Source of the DNA: Candidozyma auris
Taxonomy: Eukaryota; Ascomycota; Pichiomycetes; Serinales; Metschnikowiaceae
DNA: 64,000 bases
Direction of reading: 5' to 3'
Assembly: GCF_003013715.1 (NCBI RefSeq)
Contig: NC_072817.1
Location: 806,001 to 870,000 of the forward strand
The stretch's first letter is position 1; the number at the start of each line of letters is the position of its first letter. The translations under genes were made by a program, and so were the position numbers. The notes beneath the pieces are model-generated. The model did not search any database. It saw only the letters and a program-made list of their open reading frames with translations, and was not told where the DNA came from. Positions 1 through 9,358 of this stretch are shown in pieces.

Positions 1-135
1 CTCTGGAAGATGTAAAATCTGGTCCTTTAAGTTCAGTTTCTGTCAGATAAAGCGCTTCCTTCCCAATCCTCAAAACTTTTTGTATTTCTTGTGGGTGATA
101 GATGGATGCAGTCAGCGATGAGAAGCAAACACCGA

Positions 136-146
136 TTTCGCAGCCA
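136..146 (+). promoter_or_regulatory. Copy 1 of TTTCGCAGCCA word
   Basis: Exact 11-bp match, extended as GATTTCGCAGCCATTC. It sits 13 bp to the right of a PAC-like word and has no gene to its right for 1.4 kb. Confidence 0.6.
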
Positions 147-210
147 TTCAAAATCCATATGTCCACTCATCTAGTGGATAGGATTTTTACCATACTTTCC
201 TCCAAAACTA

Positions 211-230
211 TTTTTTTTTTTTTTTTTTTT
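211..230. repeat. Poly-T tract, 20 bases
   Basis: An uninterrupted run of T. Such tracts are common nucleosome-excluding elements in yeast promoters; no nearby gene in the window clearly uses this one. Confidence 0.9.
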
Positions 231-1530
231 GCAAGAACTCGACTTATCTGCTTTGATGAATTGCTAAGGTTAGGAAGTAATCTTCTTTAAAAAGATTCCG
301 ATGACATTCACTTTGTTGTTCATAGTAGAGGAGAGAATGGATCGAAGCAATGCTGGAAGGTTGCCTGAGGCAACAGTGAAGTTGAGGCAAGGAGATGTAT
401 AGACCTTGAGGCAGGCGGGATAAGAAATTTTCATCATGTAGAAAAATAAGTTGAATTCTGAAAGTATTGTCCAAGCATACTTTCTCATTTGCAGCCATTA
501 TCACTCATGGCAGTTCGTCTTCGTACATACTAAAAAGTGTCTGTTCAAATTTTCACAATCTGGGTTTAACTTACATTGATGTTGCGGGACGAAACGAGTT
601 TCAAATAGAAACTGATCGTTTTTTGTGATTCGACTTGACACGAACGAATCTATCGGATGAGACTCATTCTTGGGCTTCAGATGTCTATTCAATCTGCATT
701 GTTAAGAAGCTGCCTTTTCAGGCGGGTTTGCTTACCTTTGAGGGAGTACCCAAGTCTTCGATTGAAAAAAGTGTAGTCTGAGCTGATATGTGGATTTGTA
801 GTTCCGTGAAGTAAAGTTTAATCTACTAGTCGGCCATTTGCAGCAATTATCATCTCGCGGGAAATCCAAATAACAAGAGTAAATTTGAATATGGACTGGA
901 TCGTACCTAACGAGCGGTTTGAACCCAAAGTAAAGCACATGTATACATATATGCTCTTTACACGGAAAGCCCACCCTTAATGCCTTTTGTAGTCACAAAT
1001 ATCAAGAATTTCAAAAAATAATACTCCCATCTGGATAGTTTTCGAACAACAACGTCAGTGTCCCACACATTTGCAAGACCTCTTGGTCTATTCCCCAGTC
1101 AAGCACCAAAGACACAAATCACCAGCCTCGGAATTACCCAAGATTCCAGATGTACCTAAAAAAACCAATTCTGAACCCATTCTGTCCATTTAATTTCTGT
1201 CCATTTCTTCCGATCCTTTCGCCCCTCGTGGTGACATGTAGAGCGGGCTTTCTTCCATACTATAGCATCGCTTACTGAGCAAATTGAGATATTTACCACT
1301 GCCCACACAGATGACCCAAGATGACGTTTTTGAGCCTCTGTAACTACACTTGCACTTCAACTGCAAGAATAGCGCATAATTATCCTGAAAAAAGCAAAGC
1401 TTCGAACTAGCACCACCTAGAAAGAACCTCGGGAATGGGTGGTCCCGAGTACCGTGACCTGCACATACACAAGGTGTAAATCGACAAAATAACCATACTC
1501 TTAGACTTATCACTTCTCCCCCCTCCAAGT

Positions 1531-2946
1531 ATGAGCAGTGCAAAGGCTTCCAGCATCGACGTCACACTGCCTCAAGCGCACGAAGAGTCCCGCTCGCTGG
1601 AGTCGCCGTTCACCGACGATCACAGAGCGAATTTGAGCCAGTCTGCGGAAAACGAGCAACATCTCCATTCCAGAGCATCTGGTGAGGAAGACACAGAAAG
1701 AAGAGACGATTTGGAGACCGAATCGGATAGCGATCTGGATTATGCTGTGCCTCCGAGGAAGGAGCACTCAAGGAGACCAAATGACAACGCGTTTCAGCAG
1801 CAGCGTCTCAAAGCGGTGAATCCGGTCATTACCGCTAAATGGCTCATTTCGATCTTCTTGGGAATGGGGGTTTTTCTCATTCCTTTGGGTGGTGCCATGT
1901 GGTTGGCTGCCCACAGAGTGCAAGACTTGAAGATTGACTACTCACAGTGTGAAAATTTGGCGTCGTTGGACCATTGGCTGCCTATTCCAGAGAAGTACAC
2001 TACATACAACTACCACGGAAACAAACAGGTGCAGCAGGCGCAGTGGAGGTTGGACACGGACGAAAGCCAGCCGTTTGAAGACGAAAGACGCGTCTGCAGA
2101 ATCCAGTTCCACGTTCCCCACGACTTGAAGTCGCCTCTTTACTTTTTTTACCGGCTCGAGAAGTTTTCCCAGAACCATAGAAGGTACGCCAAATCCTTCT
2201 CTGAAGACCAGATTGAGGGAAAAGCTGCCTCTTTGAATTCCATCAAGGGCAGTGTCGGTGAGAACTGCGAGCCTCTTTCGCAGAACGATGAGGGTAAAAA
2301 GTACTACCCTTGTGGGCTTATAGCCAATTCTTTGTTCAACGACACGTACAGCTCGACTTTGCGGGGTGTCAACGGCACCTCAGAAGATTACGTGATGTCC
2401 CGGAAGAACATCGCCTGGTCCACGAATAAAAACAGGTTCAAGAAGACCAAGTACAGTCACACCGAAATTGCTCCGCCCCCAAACTGGTACAAGCGGTTCC
2501 CAAACGGCTACAACGAGACGAATGTGCCTGACATTTCCACATGGGAGGACTTTCAAAACTGGATGTTTACGTCAGCGCTTCAGAACTTCAACAAATTGTA
2601 TATGAAGAATGTGAACGAGCTGCTTAAGGAAGGTATTTACGAGGTGTCTGTTGGGTTACACTTCCCTGTGTTGCCGTACGAGGGAAAGAAGATGATCTTC
2701 ATCTCTCAGCGTTCAGCCATTGGTGGCAAGAACTTCTTCCTTGGCTTCTCCTGGATTGCCGGCGGAGCCGTGTGTTTGATCATGGGCATTCTCATTCTTG
2801 TGTTGAACACCATCAAGCCTAGAAAACCCGGAGACGAGCAACTACTCAGCTGGGTCCGGGAATCCATGAAGGAGGACTCGAAGGACACTCCTAATGAGAA
2901 CTCTGTCAGCGGATCGTCGGGCGGCACCAAGGGCAACAGCGACTAG
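1531..2946 (+). CDS. CDC50: Cdc50/Lem3 family P4-ATPase (lipid flippase) subunit
   Basis: 471 aa. Proteins of this family are the obligatory beta subunits of P4-ATPases, which move phosphatidylserine and related lipids to the cytosolic leaflet of Golgi, endosome and plasma membranes; they are needed for the pump to leave the ER. The typical build is visible: a long hydrophilic N-terminal tail (1-102), a first membrane segment around 104-127, a large lumenal domain with several N-glycosylation sequons (for example NDT, NGT, NET), and a second membrane segment around 400-425 followed by a short tail. The opening of the lumenal domain (IDYSQCENL) fits the family. S. cerevisiae has three paralogues (Cdc50, Lem3, Crf1), and I cannot say which this equals. 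The ATG at 1531 is the first in the frame. Confidence 0.85.
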   Translation: MSSAKASSIDVTLPQAHEESRSLESPFTDDHRANLSQSAENEQHLHSRASGEEDTERRDDLETESDSDLDYAVPPRKEHSRRPNDNAFQQQRLKAVNPVITAKWLISIFLGMGVFLIPLGGAMWLAAHRVQDLKIDYSQCENLASLDHWLPIPEKYTTYNYHGNKQVQQAQWRLDTDESQPFEDERRVCRIQFHVPHDLKSPLYFFYRLEKFSQNHRRYAKSFSEDQIEGKAASLNSIKGSVGENCEPLSQNDEGKKYYPCGLIANSLFNDTYSSTLRGVNGTSEDYVMSRKNIAWSTNKNRFKKTKYSHTEIAPPPNWYKRFPNGYNETNVPDISTWEDFQNWMFTSALQNFNKLYMKNVNELLKEGIYEVSVGLHFPVLPYEGKKMIFISQRSAIGGKNFFLGFSWIAGGAVCLIMGILILVLNTIKPRKPGDEQLLSWVRESMKEDSKDTPNENSVSGSSGGTKGNSD

Positions 2947-3767
2947 AGCACGTGAATAGTCCACAAGAAAGAGAAGGCAAGCCGAACCGTCGAGTTTACA
3001 ACGCAGATGAAGCAGCCTATGTGATCTCGGAAAGCGAATTGCGATCACCAAAGTGAAATCCGCTTTTAAATTTCGCTTTGTGTGGTCCCCAGGGTAGGAC
3101 CTAGACAATCCCAATCCCATGTGGGCGCAAAATGGCACAGGGCGGTAAAAGTGTGGCACTACCACACAGTGGCCAGATATTTTGACTTGGAAAAACTATT
3201 TTATAGTTGCATCTACGAACGTCATCGTAAATTATGATGAATCGAGAATTCTGGCAACGAATGGGGTCAGCCAAGGGCAGGATTTGAGAGGGTTCTCGTT
3301 TAGTGCGACGCATATTATTTGCGCCAGGGAGGAAAAAGAGTTAAGAATATGCGTCAACAGACGCACAAAAAACCCTCCCAGCCGCGAGGCGAGCCAGACA
3401 AAGATCATTTGGGCGGACCCGAAGGGGCCGTGAGATGGAGACCGGAGGGTTTAAATGTTTCAAGCGGCTAATATTATGTAAGTTCAAAATTTGCAGTCCA
3501 ATCAGAAAGGATAGGGCAAACCAGCATCTGGATTAAGTGGTCTCGAAGCATCGAATCGTGCCTGGCGGTGCATTCGTTTGCCTGCCACAGCCTGCGGAAA
3601 AACTTGCCTCTAGTGCGGCGCAGCGCCAAAAAAAGAAAAAAAAAATCAATTTCCAACCCACAAAGCGCAAAGGTTTAAATAGACCCATCTCTCCACCATG
3701 TTTTGGTCTTTAGCATTTTGATCTTTTCCAGGTTGTCTGCCAAATTTTTTCGTCATACACTTCGGCA
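2947..3767. other. Intergenic region, 0.8 kb
   Basis: Holds the end of the CDC50-like transcript and the promoter of the next small gene. Short frames on both strands show no protein-like composition. An A-rich stretch lies at about 3628-3648. Nothing else is recognised. Confidence 0.6.
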
Positions 3768-4199
3768 ATGTCGGCCCAGTGGCGCTTGCTGGAGCCGTTG
3801 GTCCATTTGGACGAGAACGTGACGGTTCTATTTATCATTCACACACTGATGCTCTCGTACGCAGAGAAGAAATACTCGTTTGTCGTGTCTCCTGATGATA
3901 CGATCGAGGCAGTTCTCCAGCTGTTGTTCAAGATTTGTGCCCAGAAGATCACCTCGGACTCACCGCTTCATTATACTGATATTGACCATATACAGCTCCC
4001 CAGTGGCGTGAAGCTACGGCCTCATCAGTTCAGAACTCCCATTCTGGTTTACATAGGGCATGATGACGCCATCGTGGTGAGAATGCGGTTTTCGTGGCAG
4101 AGAGAATTGGCAGAAGGGTTTGCCTACTTCATGGTTTTCTTTGTCATTGCCGCTGTGGTTTTGTTTGCGGTGATGCAGATACTGCGGTTGGTCAGTTGA
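3768..4199 (+). CDS. Small protein with C-terminal membrane anchor, unrecognised
   Basis: 143 aa, ATG at 3768 after a T/C-rich leader. I do not recognise the family. The first ~115 residues are soluble and mix strands and helices (SFVVSPDDTIEAVLQLL near residue 37 would suit a ubiquitin-like fold, which is only a guess). Residues about 117-140 form one strongly hydrophobic segment (FMVFFVIAAVVLFAVMQIL) ending four residues before the stop, so the protein is probably tail-anchored in the ER or another membrane with its bulk in the cytosol. Codon composition matches the neighbours and the frame is open throughout, which argues for a real gene. Confidence 0.65.
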   Translation: MSAQWRLLEPLVHLDENVTVLFIIHTLMLSYAEKKYSFVVSPDDTIEAVLQLLFKICAQKITSDSPLHYTDIDHIQLPSGVKLRPHQFRTPILVYIGHDDAIVVRMRFSWQRELAEGFAYFMVFFVIAAVVLFAVMQILRLVS

Positions 4200-4936
4200 G
4201 GCGAGAGAGAGAGCCTTGAAGTTTCTCTGAGCTTGAGTCACGATCATGCTTCGAGGGAACTATGATGTTTAGAGCAGGACGTTCATGAACAGATGCTACA
4301 CGGCTGGCCGCTGGAGCACTCGAGAGCGCAGAACCACCGTTAATGCGCTCCATCGAAACTACAAACCTGGCAGACTTCTTCAGGTACCCATCGCTGTCGA
4401 GTCGGACACACATTGTATAGAAATGTAAAATACAGAAGAAGAGACCATAAAAAGTAGACTTCCTGAAGTTAATCAGCAACAAGCCTTTTGCCGTGTAAAA
4501 GAAATCACTCAAACTTGACTGAAAAAAAGGACTTGACAGATTAATGAGCCAACAATTCTGTCATAAAGTAACTACCACCAACAAACGCAACGCATCTACC
4601 GCTCACTGTAACCTATGTGTTTGCAAAAACGCTGCGTACCTGCTTTTTCGCAGCCATTCCCACTTCTCTAACAACCATTCGGGCCAGAGTCCATACAATA
4701 ATAAAGAATTAGCCTTATGGCAAATTCAAACCACGATCCAAACACGCAATTGGCCCTGTATTAAAAAATCAGAGCTCCCTCAAGCTTTCTCCGTCCACCA
4801 GACCCCACGTCTCTATCTCTTTCTCTATGTCGCGTTTAGCGTAAACAGACATCATCACCAACTATATACCTCCTCCTCCACCACCACCCTCCACAGATCT
4901 ACCTTTGCACATTTCCCCCCAAATTCCAATGCAACG
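4200..4936. other. Intergenic region with promoter of the CDC15-type kinase
   Basis: The kinase frame is open upstream to 4544, but the stretch 4544-4936 has the C/A-rich, low-complexity look of a yeast leader and contains the recurrent 11-bp word, so I read it as promoter and 5' leader. A minus-strand frame ending at 4192 starts only at TTG and was not accepted. Confidence 0.6.
4646..4656 (+). promoter_or_regulatory. Copy 2 of TTTCGCAGCCA word
   Basis: Exact match within a longer T5-CGCAGCCATTC context, 281 bp upstream of the chosen ATG of the CDC15-type kinase. Confidence 0.6.
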
Positions 4937-7900
4937 ATGGTGCTTCATGCAAAGAAGGCCTCGCTCCTCCTGCGGTTTCGAGAAGACGACGCCAGCGACG
5001 ACTTTTGCCTGGAGTTTGCCCTGGATATCTCCATCAGACCCAAGGCGAAGGCCTCTGTTTCCCCACAAATAGCTGGCCACGGCAAATCTCCTTTTTTGGG
5101 CGGGCTCCCAAGCACGCAGGTGGCTCCTTTTGAAAGAAGCCCCAAACGAGCAATGCACCCGATATTCGAGGCTCTGACTGAAGAGAGTAACAATGTTCAT
5201 ACGCCATTGCAAGAGATCAAGGAGCCGTTTCCTCAGAGACGCAAAACGTCAGTGAAGCTTTCGCTCACGCCTGCTCAGCGTGTGGGCAAATCTTCGGCGC
5301 TCAGGTCCAGCAATGCCTTGGAAAACTTCAGGTTCTACGAGAAGGTGGGCCGAGGCGCCCACGCAGATGTGTACCGGGCCAAGAACCTCAGAACAAACCA
5401 GATAGTGGCCATTAAGCAGATCACGCTCGACAAGGACTACGACTTGCGTGTGCTCATGGGTGAAATCGATCTTTTGAAGATCTTGAAGCATGACAATATC
5501 GTCAAGTACCATGGCTTCGTGAAAACGCTGCACTCACTAAATGTGTTATTGGAGTACTGTGCTGGCGGGTCACTTCGTCAAATGTACAAGAAAATTGGCC
5601 ACGGCTTCTCTGAGGGGCAGATTGTGCTGTATGTGAAACCGATTCTCCGAGGACTAAGCTATTTGCATGAACAAGGTGTGGTCCATAGAGACGTCAAGGC
5701 CGCCAATGTGCTTCTCACGGGTAGCGGCGACGTGAAACTCGCTGATTTTGGCGTGGCCACCAAAGTGGCTACTCTGCATAACACTGTGGTAGGCACACCA
5801 AACTGGATGGCGCCAGAAACGGTGTTGGGAGGCGACGGGATCTGTACTGCGTCTGATGTTTGGTCTTTGGGCGCCACTATCATCGAGCTCTTCACTACAA
5901 ACCCTCCTTATCATGAGTTGAACCCTATGGCAACTTTGCATGCTATTGGAACCGATGACCACCCACCGCTACCGTCAGGTCTCTCTCCGCTAGCTAAGGA
6001 TTTCTTGCTCGAATGCTTTCAAAAACAACCCACTCTTCGTGTGTCAGCGAAGAACCTACTTCGACATCGCTGGATGGGAGAGAGTGATCTGGCTCATACT
6101 ACGAAGTGGGACACAACGCTGACCCGATCTTCGAAGGGGAAAAGTATGGAAGTGGAGAGCCATAATGACAGTAAAGCAGCAAGTCCGTCAAGAGAGAGAT
6201 ACACGCGGAACGAGCTTTTAAAAAAGTTTGCAGAAAGAGAAGATGACCTGGACTTCGCTAAGACCGCTGATACATCGTTCAGTTTGAAATTGCAATCGAG
6301 AGTGGAAATCGAGCAGCTGGCGTCTGAAGAAAGTGACCCATTCGTGGAGCTCTTGGTCGACAACTTCGACACAAACGAGCTCGAAGTGCAGAGCAAAATG
6401 GAACTTCTTTGTCAGAAACTTATCGTTCGTGTGGATACCTGCCACTTTGGTCATGAAGAAACGGCACAGTCACTTGTTAAAATCACAGGTCGGATGTTGC
6501 AACTTGTGAAGAAATATAGTATTCTGCATGACACACTCATACGAAATCACGGTGTGCTATCTTTGCTCGAGCTACTTGAGAATGCACCAGAAATCCCCGA
6601 CCAGAATCGCCTTTGGTATCACGTACTTTCCACATTGAACTATATGTTTGAAAACAATCTGGCACAGCTCGAGAATTTTGCACTCCTAGGCGGCATCCCC
6701 ATGATGACGCAGTTTTCGAAGCTCTCTTATGGCCTACAGCCACGCTTGCAAGTAGTCAGGTTTATTAAGATTGTCCGGAAATCTGACCGTGCTCTTGCTA
6801 TGTTTGTCTCCTCAGGAGGCCTACGTATCTTGTCGAGATTTCTCGAAGAGGATTTTGATATTACGCCGGACTTTCCACTCGTTTCTATTCACTGCATTCA
6901 TAAGATCCTTTCAAAAGGTATCACTCGCTTTAAGTCAGATATGTGCCGCATTCTTTCGAGGTACGGCATTGTCTTTTGGTTTGTGGTTCTTCTCAACCGG
7001 CTCACGAAATACCACAAAACGCCTGAAAGCTTGGTGCCTGAGGAATATGTCGATAATACCATCGATAAGATTTTAGACGTACTCAAATACTTCGGGCAGG
7101 CGGAGCCAAGGGTGAGAATCAATATTGTAAGCCCCGACCTAGTGAAACTTCTCATAAAAGTATACCCTACGTTGAGTCTTAAGCGCCGAATGGTTGTTCT
7201 CAAGTTTTTTCGGTCCATCAGCTGCATTTCAGAACTTCTTCGCGTTTTGCACCTGGCTGATATCTTGGAATTCTTTGTATCTATTTTACGTGAACATCCA
7301 GCTTACAGCTCGCATTACAAGGAAGTTCTCAACATTGTGTGCCCCTCCATCTATAATTGCTGCTATTTAAACCATTCGAAGGAGCTCGAGCTCGTGAAAC
7401 TTGGAGTAGTTCCTATATTTAAGGAGCTATCGAAAATTAACTTGCCGTTTAGACAATTCGTATTGCCTGTCTTATGTGAATTTGTCTACTGTGAGTCTTA
7501 CGTCAGACAAATGCTCTTTAAGTTCAACATATTCGAGGTGTATCTCAATTTACTCGTGGACCCATACTGGCAGTCCAATGCTTTGGACTCTATTCTCCAT
7601 TGGTCTTCGCAAGATGCATCCTTCAAATGGTTGGATGATGCGAAGGCAAGAGAGTGCCTACTCAGCGGGTTTATGTTGTCCAAAGTTTCTAACCTTGAAG
7701 CTGCACTCAATAACTATCTTCAGCTTATTAGCATGAACGCTCAAGCGCTTTCGCTCATGACCCGTGACTCTGTGGTATCGCAGATTCTTAGTAAGTTAAC
7801 ATTCTACAATCGAAATCCAGTGGTGAAGTTGTCACTTCTTCGCATTCTTCGTCAAATCATTTCTCAGTACACTGAGAGCGAAGCTATGCTTAATACGGAT

Positions 7901-8059
7901 GCCATTGAGACGACACTACGTGCTATTACCGTCACAGAGTCCTCGGTGTTAATACAAGATTTGATTGCAAAAATCCTCGACCTACTCGGGCAGCTGGTAC
8001 TGCACAAAGGCGGGTGTTGCGAACCGAGGAATCCTCAAATTGTGGAGAAAGAGTGTTGA
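4937..8059 (+). CDS. CDC15: CDC15/Cdc7-type mitotic-exit (septation) protein kinase
   Basis: 1040 aa from the ATG at 4937; an upstream in-frame ATG at 4544 exists, but the intervening sequence looks untranslated. The kinase acts at spindle pole bodies downstream of the Tem1/Spg1 GTPase and starts the mitotic exit or septation cascade by activating Dbf2/Sid2-class kinases. The catalytic domain covers about 131-390: glycine loop GRGAHADVY (~138), VAIKQI lysine, HRDVKAANVLL catalytic loop (~249), DFG, and GTPNWMAPE in the activation segment. The rest, roughly 450-1000, is a long helical region with an armadillo-like look, as in fission yeast Cdc7 and budding yeast Cdc15. A ~130-residue N-terminal extension precedes the kinase, longer than in S. 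cerevisiae. The stop is only 21 bp before PEX2. Confidence 0.85.
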   Translation: MVLHAKKASLLLRFREDDASDDFCLEFALDISIRPKAKASVSPQIAGHGKSPFLGGLPSTQVAPFERSPKRAMHPIFEALTEESNNVHTPLQEIKEPFPQRRKTSVKLSLTPAQRVGKSSALRSSNALENFRFYEKVGRGAHADVYRAKNLRTNQIVAIKQITLDKDYDLRVLMGEIDLLKILKHDNIVKYHGFVKTLHSLNVLLEYCAGGSLRQMYKKIGHGFSEGQIVLYVKPILRGLSYLHEQGVVHRDVKAANVLLTGSGDVKLADFGVATKVATLHNTVVGTPNWMAPETVLGGDGICTASDVWSLGATIIELFTTNPPYHELNPMATLHAIGTDDHPPLPSGLSPLAKDFLLECFQKQPTLRVSAKNLLRHRWMGESDLAHTTKWDTTLTRSSKGKSMEVESHNDSKAASPSRERYTRNELLKKFAEREDDLDFAKTADTSFSLKLQSRVEIEQLASEESDPFVELLVDNFDTNELEVQSKMELLCQKLIVRVDTCHFGHEETAQSLVKITGRMLQLVKKYSILHDTLIRNHGVLSLLELLENAPEIPDQNRLWYHVLSTLNYMFENNLAQLENFALLGGIPMMTQFSKLSYGLQPRLQVVRFIKIVRKSDRALAMFVSSGGLRILSRFLEEDFDITPDFPLVSIHCIHKILSKGITRFKSDMCRILSRYGIVFWFVVLLNRLTKYHKTPESLVPEEYVDNTIDKILDVLKYFGQAEPRVRINIVSPDLVKLLIKVYPTLSLKRRMVVLKFFRSISCISELLRVLHLADILEFFVSILREHPAYSSHYKEVLNIVCPSIYNCCYLNHSKELELVKLGVVPIFKELSKINLPFRQFVLPVLCEFVYCESYVRQMLFKFNIFEVYLNLLVDPYWQSNALDSILHWSSQDASFKWLDDAKARECLLSGFMLSKVSNLEAALNNYLQLISMNAQALSLMTRDSVVSQILSKLTFYNRNPVVKLSLLRILRQIISQYTESEAMLNTDAIETTLRAITVTESSVLIQDLIAKILDLLGQLVLHKGGCCEPRNPQIVEKEC

Positions 8060-8080
8060 TAACCTGAGACCAACAAGAGG

Positions 8081-9334
8081 ATGTCATTATTCGGCAGAAT
8101 ATTCTACCCATCACCACGGGTTTCTCAATTAGATGCGTATATTCTAGATAACGAGCTATTTGATTTGCTCAAGCAACAACTCTCCGACGTTTTTGCCCTC
8201 CACACAAGCAAAGTCTGGTCCTACAGTCAAAACCCAGAATTATGGTCGCTAGCGTTGAACTTAATGATATTCAAGCTCACCACTTTGAAAACTGGCTCGT
8301 CTTACGGTTTGAAACTACAGAATCTAAAACTTACAAACTCTAGAACAGGCAAGATTATTGGAAGTAAGTTGAGATACGTTCTTCTTGCAGTCATACTTGG
8401 GGATTTTGCTTTCAAGAAGCTCGAGTCATACCTCTATTCCGTGGACGAACTGATCAGGGAAACAAGACAGACTATCTTAGGCAAACTCAAAGCGTTTTTA
8501 GTGCGCAACAAGGCCGTTATCTTAGGCAGAGCCAATGAGGCAGTGAAACTTCTTAATTTAGCGAATTTCTTATTGTTTCTTGTACAAGGCAGGTTTCCCA
8601 CCCTTATCCACCGAATTCTTGGTATTTCACTCACACCGGTTGTTGCCGACTTGTTGAAGTTCAACGGTGACAACGTTAACTTCGAGTTTCAAAATAGACA
8701 GTTGGTTTGGAACGTCATGACAGAGTTTTTGGTGTTTACGCTACCTTTACTCCAGCTACGTAAATGGAGAAAGGTTTTGCTGAGCATTGCTCCGTTCAAG
8801 AAAAATAAAAACGCCCTCCCATCAATTTCTGAAACACCAGTTGAGACCAAATACTCCAACCTTCCAAGATCCCAGTGCGCCATGTGCATTGGATTTGCCC
8901 AGGCCAGTGGAATAAAGGCTGCATCTACGTATGTGACAAATCCTTGCATCACCAATTGTGGGCATATCTTTTGCTATGTCTGTTTAAGTGTTCGGTTGAA
9001 TGCTATAGAAAATGGTAGTGACGAAGCCGAGGGCTGCCCTCGTTGCAGAATGAAGCTCACGTCTTTCAGGTTGTACGGATCTGAAAGTACCGATATTGAT
9101 GAGGACGCCATAATGGTTCCTTATGAGGAGGTGGACACTGAGGACGAAAGCACCGGTGATCATGTAGTGAAACAGGAGAAAGACCTGCTTAGTGATGATG
9201 ACGAAGATGAGCCCATCAATGAGCTGAGTGATGACTCCAGTGGCATCGATTTTAGTGATAACGAAGATCTTGAGGAAGAGTTGGACGAGTTTGATGATGA
9301 AGATGATGACCTCGATGATGCGATGTTTCAATAA
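8081..9334 (+). CDS. PEX2: Peroxisomal RING E3 ligase Pex2
   Basis: 417 aa. Pex2, with Pex10 and Pex12, forms the RING ubiquitin ligase in the peroxisomal membrane that modifies the import receptor Pex5 for recycling. The N-terminal family signature RVSQLDAYILDNEL is clear, several hydrophobic segments lie between 80 and 240, and a complete C3HC4 RING follows: C266, C269, C289, H295, C298, C301, C319, C322 in CAMC...CGHIFCYVC...CPRC spacing, with C293 close by. After the RING comes an acidic Asp/Glu-rich tail of about 85 residues that is unusual for the family. The gene begins 21 bp after the kinase stop, so its promoter must lie inside the kinase gene, and it converges on the WD-repeat gene with 24 bp between stops. 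Confidence 0.9.
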   Translation: MSLFGRIFYPSPRVSQLDAYILDNELFDLLKQQLSDVFALHTSKVWSYSQNPELWSLALNLMIFKLTTLKTGSSYGLKLQNLKLTNSRTGKIIGSKLRYVLLAVILGDFAFKKLESYLYSVDELIRETRQTILGKLKAFLVRNKAVILGRANEAVKLLNLANFLLFLVQGRFPTLIHRILGISLTPVVADLLKFNGDNVNFEFQNRQLVWNVMTEFLVFTLPLLQLRKWRKVLLSIAPFKKNKNALPSISETPVETKYSNLPRSQCAMCIGFAQASGIKAASTYVTNPCITNCGHIFCYVCLSVRLNAIENGSDEAEGCPRCRMKLTSFRLYGSESTDIDEDAIMVPYEEVDTEDESTGDHVVKQEKDLLSDDDEDEPINELSDDSSGIDFSDNEDLEEELDEFDDEDDDLDDAMFQ

Positions 9335-9358
9335 GCATAATTACACGTTAGCATAATC

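Larger units (their letters stand above)
1..1530. other. Intergenic region, left edge, no confident gene
   Basis: No ATG-started frame here looks like a known protein. The left end carries a PAC-like GCGATGAG word (115-122), one exact copy of the recurrent TTTCGCAGCCA word (136-146) and a 20-T tract, which together look like a promoter, perhaps for a gene lying left of the window. On the minus strand between about 250 and 970 there are open segments bounded by GTAAG and CAG/TAG sequences that could be exons of a small spliced or decayed gene (see findings). The last 500 bases before 1531 presumably hold the promoter of the CDC50-like gene. Confidence 0.5.

Noticed and set aside
4192..4512. 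A 106-codon minus-strand frame with a hydrophobic stretch
   Set aside because: It begins at TTG, has no upstream exon with donor and branch signals, and overlaps the end of the 143-aa gene.
4544..4936. Upstream in-frame extension of the CDC15-type kinase
   Set aside because: Its composition is that of a leader, and it contains the recurrent intergenic word; the ATG at 4937 is preferred.
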